From assembly GCA_963556255.1 (NCBI GenBank), contig OY744610.1, positions 14,796,919-14,860,918 of the forward strand: a stretch of DNA of 64,000 bases, in the 5' to 3' direction. Numbering within the stretch: the stretch's first letter is position 1; every line of letters starts with the position of its first letter. Made by a program: the position numbers and the translations under genes. The DNA comes from Allolobophora icterica (taxonomy: Eukaryota > Annelida > Clitellata > Crassiclitellata > Lumbricidae). The notes beneath the pieces are model-generated. The model was not told the DNA's origin and made no database searches. It was given only the letters and a program-made list of their open reading frames with translations. Positions 58,955 through 64,000 of this stretch are shown in pieces.

Positions 58955-60412
58955 TCTGCTCCATCATACGGACGAGAGTTATTTGTGCCGTTTTCGACTA
59001 TGTGAAGTCGCCGGTCAATGCGTTCATCCACCCTTGTAGATCTTCTGATCCCTCGCCGTGTACTTGCGTTGGTCAATTTCTTTTGAACAATCTGCGCAAG
59101 TTACTTTTTCTGGCATGTTAAGAACTACCTGTTCTGATTCATAAGACAGCCATGTTCACAACGCTTTTGAATGGTTCCAAAGTTCGCTATATAAGAGTCC
59201 AGATACGTACATGTATATGCATACATACATTCATATTCGGCTCTATTTGGCTGAGATCAACGTGGCTCAGATCAACGTCGTCGGTCATACAAGCTACAAC
59301 TCCTTTAGCTGCACTCGTGAAAGCCGTGTCTGATAAAAGCAGAAACCACTGTTACTCACAGCCAAAAAACTGTCTGAAAGTCTTATTAAGATTGGAACTG
59401 AATGACATCAAGGAATTGACAGAACGAGTTTAACTGAGCATCGAATTCCTAAACTTTGGACCAGCGACAGAGTAAGGTCGAGAGTTTAACACTTTTCGGT
59501 TGAAGGCAATGAATCCATTGATAGAGAGCAATATTCATCCATCCATCCATTCATTCGGTTATTAAGCCATTCAATCAGTCAGTCATTCAGTCGTGCATTC
59601 GTTCGACTGTGGTCTCGTATTTTCAGTTTATCAAGGAATATCTACTGCATGAATTTTAGAAGCCAATCGCCTTAGAAAATCATTGTATCCGGGCAGTGTG
59701 TAGTTTGTGTCAACAAGAGGAGATTATTTATAAGTGGTTTGTCTTAGCTGATTATATACTTAGCCTTTATCTTGTGTATTCTTCTTACAGGGAACTGAAT
59801 AGTATTATCAAATTTATATCAATCCAAATTTTTAAGTAGAGTGGAATTTTTAAAGAACTTCCTCAATAAAGTTATCTACAAGTTAGCCTGCTCGATTAAT
59901 GACAGTCTTATCAGCTTTTCAAATATGAAGAGCGTATAAATACTGTCAGTATTGTCAGTCAATATTGTCAGTCTAACACTAGCAGGCCAAGTTGCGTAGG
60001 ATTTAACGTAAGTTCTCAAACTGCTCGTCATTATTAAACAGTTTTGAAGTATTCTGAGGTAAGCTACGACGAAATTATTTGATTGTCAAAACGTCATAAT
60101 TAAAAAAAATAATGTTTGAGTGCGATGACAAATAAAGTTGAAAACACGAACATCAAGCATCTGCATTATAGCATTTTGAAAAGCTGCAATCTAAAACAGT
60201 GCAAGAATACTAAGGTGTATGCTTTCACACGAGCATCGAAAGTTCTTATCCTCAGGAGTCCCCGTGTTAATGAGGATGTGCAGGGAACACAGAAATCCGA
60301 GGCTTCTAGTTAACAGATTGTCGCTATCGAGTTTGAAATCAGCATTAGGAACTAAACACACACAAGTGACGCTATGTTTCCGATTATTACATGTATACGA
60401 AATGGAGCAGAT
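58955..60412. other. No recognisable gene
   Basis: Short frames only. A degenerate CATTCAGTC-type simple repeat lies at 59535-59600. Confidence 0.45.
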
Positions 60413-60685
60413 AAAAAAGGGGTTAAATTGGACGGATGGTCTGTCTTTTTTAGCAAGCGTAAACTGCCAAATTATGCATGTAGACCATCTTACATAATGA
60501 CTCAAGAAAGTGAGGAAGGCTCAGCATTTCTTTTAATGGCACTTTTCTAGAAAAAAGGGGTTAAATTGGACGGATGGTCTGTCTTTTTTAGCAAGCGTAA
60601 ACTGCCAAATTATGCATGTAGACCATCTTACATTATGACTCAAGAAAGTGAGGAAGGCTCAGCATTTCTTTTAATGGCACTTTTC
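60413..60685. repeat. Recent tandem duplication, 138 bp period
   Basis: 60413-60547 and 60551-60685 differ at only one of 135 positions (CATAATG versus CATTATG). A 3-base join (TAG) separates them. No gene is involved. Confidence 0.95.
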
Positions 60686-61866
60686 ATGCATTTTCAAAAA
60701 TTTTCAAGATCGTTTCATCTCTATTGTCAATTATATATATATCATTATCTAAAAGACACAAAGAGAAATTCTCAATCCAAGATAGATTGGCCGAGGTTGT
60801 GAAAATCCAACATAATTAAATTCAACATCATTTGCAGAAGTTACAAGTGTTACGGTGATGTTTTTAATGCCTTGTTCACGGCTATAGCGGTGTCGCCGAA
60901 TCCAAAAAAGGTATACTCAGCTCTGTAGTTCAAGGTCACTTGGTCTCCTACGGTTGACCTTTGATAGAATTGTGATTACAGTATCTATATGAAAGGATTA
61001 CAGAACTTTCATAAAATGACATTAATCATTTTATACTGTGATTAACAGAAATAAACCAGGTACATAAAACTTTCTACGACAATCGACATACCTTGATAGT
61101 CAAGGTCATTTGAACTGTAACAGACCAGTTGACATGTTATTTGATATTATATCTCATGTAAAGTAATTACAGCAGAATAGCATGTAGTATCTTTCGGATC
61201 ATTTGTAGTACAAAACCATAGCATGGTCGCCGAGGTCGACTTTCTTAGACTTATGGCTGCAGTGGATATAACAACTCGACGCCAATATCATCCGTCTAAG
61301 AACAGTATCTAAGAGAAACCCTCGAACGAATGCAGTTTCAACTATGACGTCGACGTTCATGTCACACGGCGTCGCGCAAGAGTAATTTAATGAAAGCAAA
61401 ACCGTTTTGTAGGCAAAACATATTCAGGAACCTTTGACAAAGGAATTTTGAATATCTCTTTCCTTTCAAAATGTATGCGTCAAAAACAGCTCTGGATGGG
61501 TAAATTTACTCCAGGTTGCGGCATGAGGTTTAACATAATACTCTCTAGCTGTAAGATACGAATAAATCAACTAGGGTGTTTTTATGATAAGGTTGACGTC
61601 AGTGATCCTGGTAGTCACTGTAGGTTAATCAAAATCAGAGGATAAACCACAGAGGCTGTGATTGGTCACCTTAGATAAACATTAGGAGATCTATTTTGAA
61701 CAATTGTATATTGTAATATTGCAATCAATCATTAATTCCACTAAAAGTCAATTGGCCGAGCCATCTTAAGATTAAGTCTACAAACTGTAGACAGCTCACC
61801 GTAGATCTATTCTGGAATCGTTGAACAGGATGCATTCTGCAGTCCAAGGATAATACAGGCTCTAGT
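60686..61866. other. No recognisable gene
   Basis: AT-rich sequence with no motif or terminal repeat recognised. Confidence 0.45.
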
Positions 61867-61935
61867 TCAGGGTTGGGCAAACTACGGCCCGCGGGACAGA
61901 TCCGGACCCGCCAACACTTTTTATCCGGTCTGTCC
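61867..61935 (+). mobile_element. hAT-type end truncated by a LINE
   Basis: CAGGGTTGGGCAAACTACGG then CCCGCGGG and CCGGACCCGCC is a terminal pattern known from many hAT MITEs. It stops where the LINE tail at 61955 begins. Confidence 0.55.
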
Positions 61936-61949
61936 ACAGTAATCATAAT

Positions 61950-62455
61950 TATATTCATTCATTCATTCATTCATTCATTCTGGACATTTATATAGCGCTT
62001 CTTCAAGAGACCTACTCAGAGGCGCTCCCAGCCCAGCCACGGCTAAACAGATAGGTCTTGAGTTGTCGTAAGAAAACAGGTGAATTATTCCGGGGGAAGC
62101 AGCGTAAGGATATCGGAAGACCATTCCAGGTAGACGGGCCAACAACCGAGAAGGCTCGGCGTTGCCTGACTGCGGAGCGGGTCCGAGGGACCAATAGCTC
62201 CCCATTAGTCGCAGAGCGCAAAGCTCTGCGAGAAGCTAAGTCAGAAATCGGGCAGCAGAGTTCAGACAGGTAGGATGGGGCGCTACCGGAGAGACACCGC
62301 CAAACTAGTGCTGCTATCCTGTAGGAGATGCGCTCAGAGGCAGGAAGCCAATGTAAGACGTCACGCATATAGGCAGAGACTGGGGCATATTTTGGAATGT
62401 CCAGAATGAATATATCTAATAAAATAGCTAAATCAATCGGAATAATTACACGTAT
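61950..62455 (-). mobile_element. LINE 3' end (SINE partner candidate)
   Basis: An open minus-strand frame of about 150 codons: DVLHWLPASERISYRIAALVW, SGSAPSYLSEL, RRAFSVVGPSTWNGLP, and FLRQLKTYLFSRGW. The 3' end reads GGGAGCGCCTCTGAGTAGG...AAGCGCTATATAAATGTCC with ATTC repeats at the left border (61956-61980). It matches the tail of the SINE at 15.35 kb. Confidence 0.92.
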
Positions 62456-62467
62456 CTCCACAACTGT

Positions 62468-62770
62468 TGCAAAATCTTATTGAATCTCTATTATACACTC
62501 GCATACCCTTACTTATCATACGGCAACTTGATTTGGGCATCTAATTATAACACGATATTACTAAGACTTCAAATACTCCAAAAGTGCATTTGTTCGGGTT
62601 ATTACTAGGTCTCCAGTTAATTCTCACACCACATATCTCTTTCAGCAATTAGGAATACTGACCTTAGAGAAAATCAGGGATTCTCAAGTCTCGAGTTTAC
62701 GCACCGTAATACCTTAAATTTGCTAACAAATGCATTTTCTAGTTATTATAAACTATAGCTGACTTGCACT
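62468..62770 (+). mobile_element. LINE reverse-transcriptase thumb fragment
   Basis: It reads LYYTLAYPYLSYGNLIWAS and LLRLQILQK, then after a frame change a segment like VRVITRSPVNSHTTYLFQQLGIL. This is a typical LINE post-palm region, opposite in orientation to the LINE pieces on both sides. Confidence 0.65.
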
Positions 62771-62899
62771 CGAACTCTCTACAATATAAAAGCAACAAGT
62801 ACCTGATTGAATAATCGCACACAAACATGCGCAATTCTCAATAGTTACTGTAATCCCCAACATTTTAAATAATCTTTCCCATGAACTACGCCACGTCTC

Positions 62900-63900
62900 C
62901 AACCTCTATATCTTTAATGGAGTCGCACATTTGGAGGACTGCAGCAGCGCCGTTGGAGGGAAAGCAGTGGGAGTAAGCATATTTGTCCTCAGCATATAAA
63001 TGGTTGGACAGAGAGCAGATGGCAAGAAGGCGGCTGAGATCGGAGGGGAAGATAATATAGAGGATCCCTCAGGAAAGCCAAAACATACTGGGGTCCAGCG
63101 GGACCTGCTAGAACAGTAAACGACCAAAGAGGAGCGGTCGCAAATCCAGCCACTCAAGGGGTTTTTCAGATAGACTGAAGGATATAGATAAACGATTGAG
63201 GAGGATGGAATGGTCGACGGAGTCAAAGGCAGCGCTGACATCAAAGAGTGGAAGCAGGAAACCGGTGAGCCATGAATGGCGCCACAGAAATTAGAGAGAA
63301 GGCGAAGGAGTAGGGTCTCCGTAGAGTGACCTTTATGGCAGCCAGATTGATGGACCGGAAGTAAGCTTTTAGCGTCAAGATAAGCCAATATTTGCTGAGC
63401 GACTACTTTCTCGATGATTTTAGAAATAAATAGGCCTAAAGTGGGCAGGGGCCGAAGAGTCGAGACCGGCGCCCATGAGGATAGGAGTAACGATCGACCT
63501 CTTCTCCGAAGCTGGAAGAGTACCGTCTGGAGGCGAGGAGTTGCATAGGAGTGTCAGGAGAAGGAGAAGGTGGTCGATGAGGTCCTGGAGCAGGAAAGAA
63601 GGAAGGGGGTGAAGCTCGCAGGATTTCTCTGCTGAAGCCAAGATGATACTGCGCAGCTCGAGACTGGAGATCTCGCGAAGAAATGAGAGCCGATGGTCGG
63701 TAGGAGGAAAGTCAGGCGGAGGAGAACCAGCGGTGTCATTGCGAACCGATTGGACCTTGGCGGCACAGTAGTTCGAGAAGTCGGATGCAGCAAAGTTGTA
63801 GGTAAGGGCGGCCAGACCAGCGCCACAACTGGATTCGGCATTTTGGCGTCTGTTAAGACGTACTCCAATTTTTTATCTGAAAACAGTCACACTGTGCGCG
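62900..63900 (-). mobile_element. LINE reverse-transcriptase N-terminal half
   Basis: Minus-strand blocks: EKRSIVTPILMGAG..SAPAHFRPI (63540-63430), LLPVHQSGCHKGHSTETLLLRLL (63360), KNPLSGWICDRSSLV (63160), and SRSRWTPVCFGFPEGSSIL. The active-site box reads LYAEDKYAY in one frame (YADD to YAED, near 62985). Several frame breaks. It may be the same element as 61950-62455, split by the piece at 62.5-62.8 kb, and it may continue past the window end. Confidence 0.82.
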
Positions 63901-64000
63901 GATGAGAAGAGCACTAAGTTGGGAGCTACCGTCAGGTGGTACATATGCAATCGGGCCATACGATCAAAAGTTATAACAGTTTACATAATACTTTGCATTG

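Overview
This window is eukaryotic nuclear DNA, almost certainly from a marine invertebrate animal; I cannot name the phylum. The grounds are spliceosomal introns with GT..AG borders, AATAAA poly(A) signals, metazoan protein families, and several transposon classes: non-LTR retrotransposons (LINEs), tRNA-derived SINEs, hAT-type elements, Helitrons and other inverted-repeat elements. Only three host genes are well supported. The rest is mobile-element debris, microsatellites and stretches with no recognisable content.

Host genes. (1) A long Mab-21/cGAS-like protein gene on + (6528-9937) with one frameshift near 9140 and a five-fold tandem expansion of a TPR-like module. (2) An intact paralogue on - (28872-31649, 925 aa). 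Both have an N-terminal nucleotidyltransferase-type GS...DxD motif, a Mab-21 core and a helical extension of about 550-600 residues, and both coding exons follow a splice acceptor. (3) A + strand gene of eight deducible exons (34606-42760) that joins an MLK/MAP3K-like kinase domain to a C-terminal NHL/six-bladed beta-propeller. Its catalytic HRD reads HGN and its DFG reads GFD, so it is a predicted pseudokinase. Exon phases agree across all junctions except one, where exon 3 carries one nucleotide too many and a TAA.

Layout. 0-6.5 kb: AAT microsatellites, a SINE head, a 1.5 kb dispersed repeat and a 5'-truncated LINE. 6.5-10 kb: Mab-21 gene A. 10-28 kb: repeats, including a tRNA-SINE, a LINE split by two other elements, a 550 bp polypyrimidine tract and LINE 3' ends. 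28.4-31.7 kb: Mab-21 gene B. 32.5 kb: a perfect 84 bp-arm palindrome. 34.6-42.8 kb: the pseudokinase-propeller gene, whose introns hold a 2.2 kb hAT-like element (itself nested), a hAT MITE and a SINE. 43.5-44.4 kb: LINE scrap and a Helitron. 44.5-48.8 kb: a three-level nest (DNA transposon in DNA transposon, with a LINE in the inner one), each DNA element having TIRs and a 6 bp target duplication. 49.9-53.4 kb: Helitron, LINE pieces and a second copy of the 1.5 kb repeat. 53.7-56.9 kb: a broken KRBA2-like integrase gene with an in-frame 42 bp minisatellite. 57-64 kb: LINE fragments and a MITE.

How the genes relate. Mab-21/cGAS-like proteins, TPR-type helices and kinase-like propeller proteins would be compatible with an innate-sensing or signalling locus, but nothing here proves that. 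The strongest leads are the pseudokinase-propeller fusion, the TPR-module expansion in one Mab-21 paralogue, and the nested transposons with TAGGGTGG ends.
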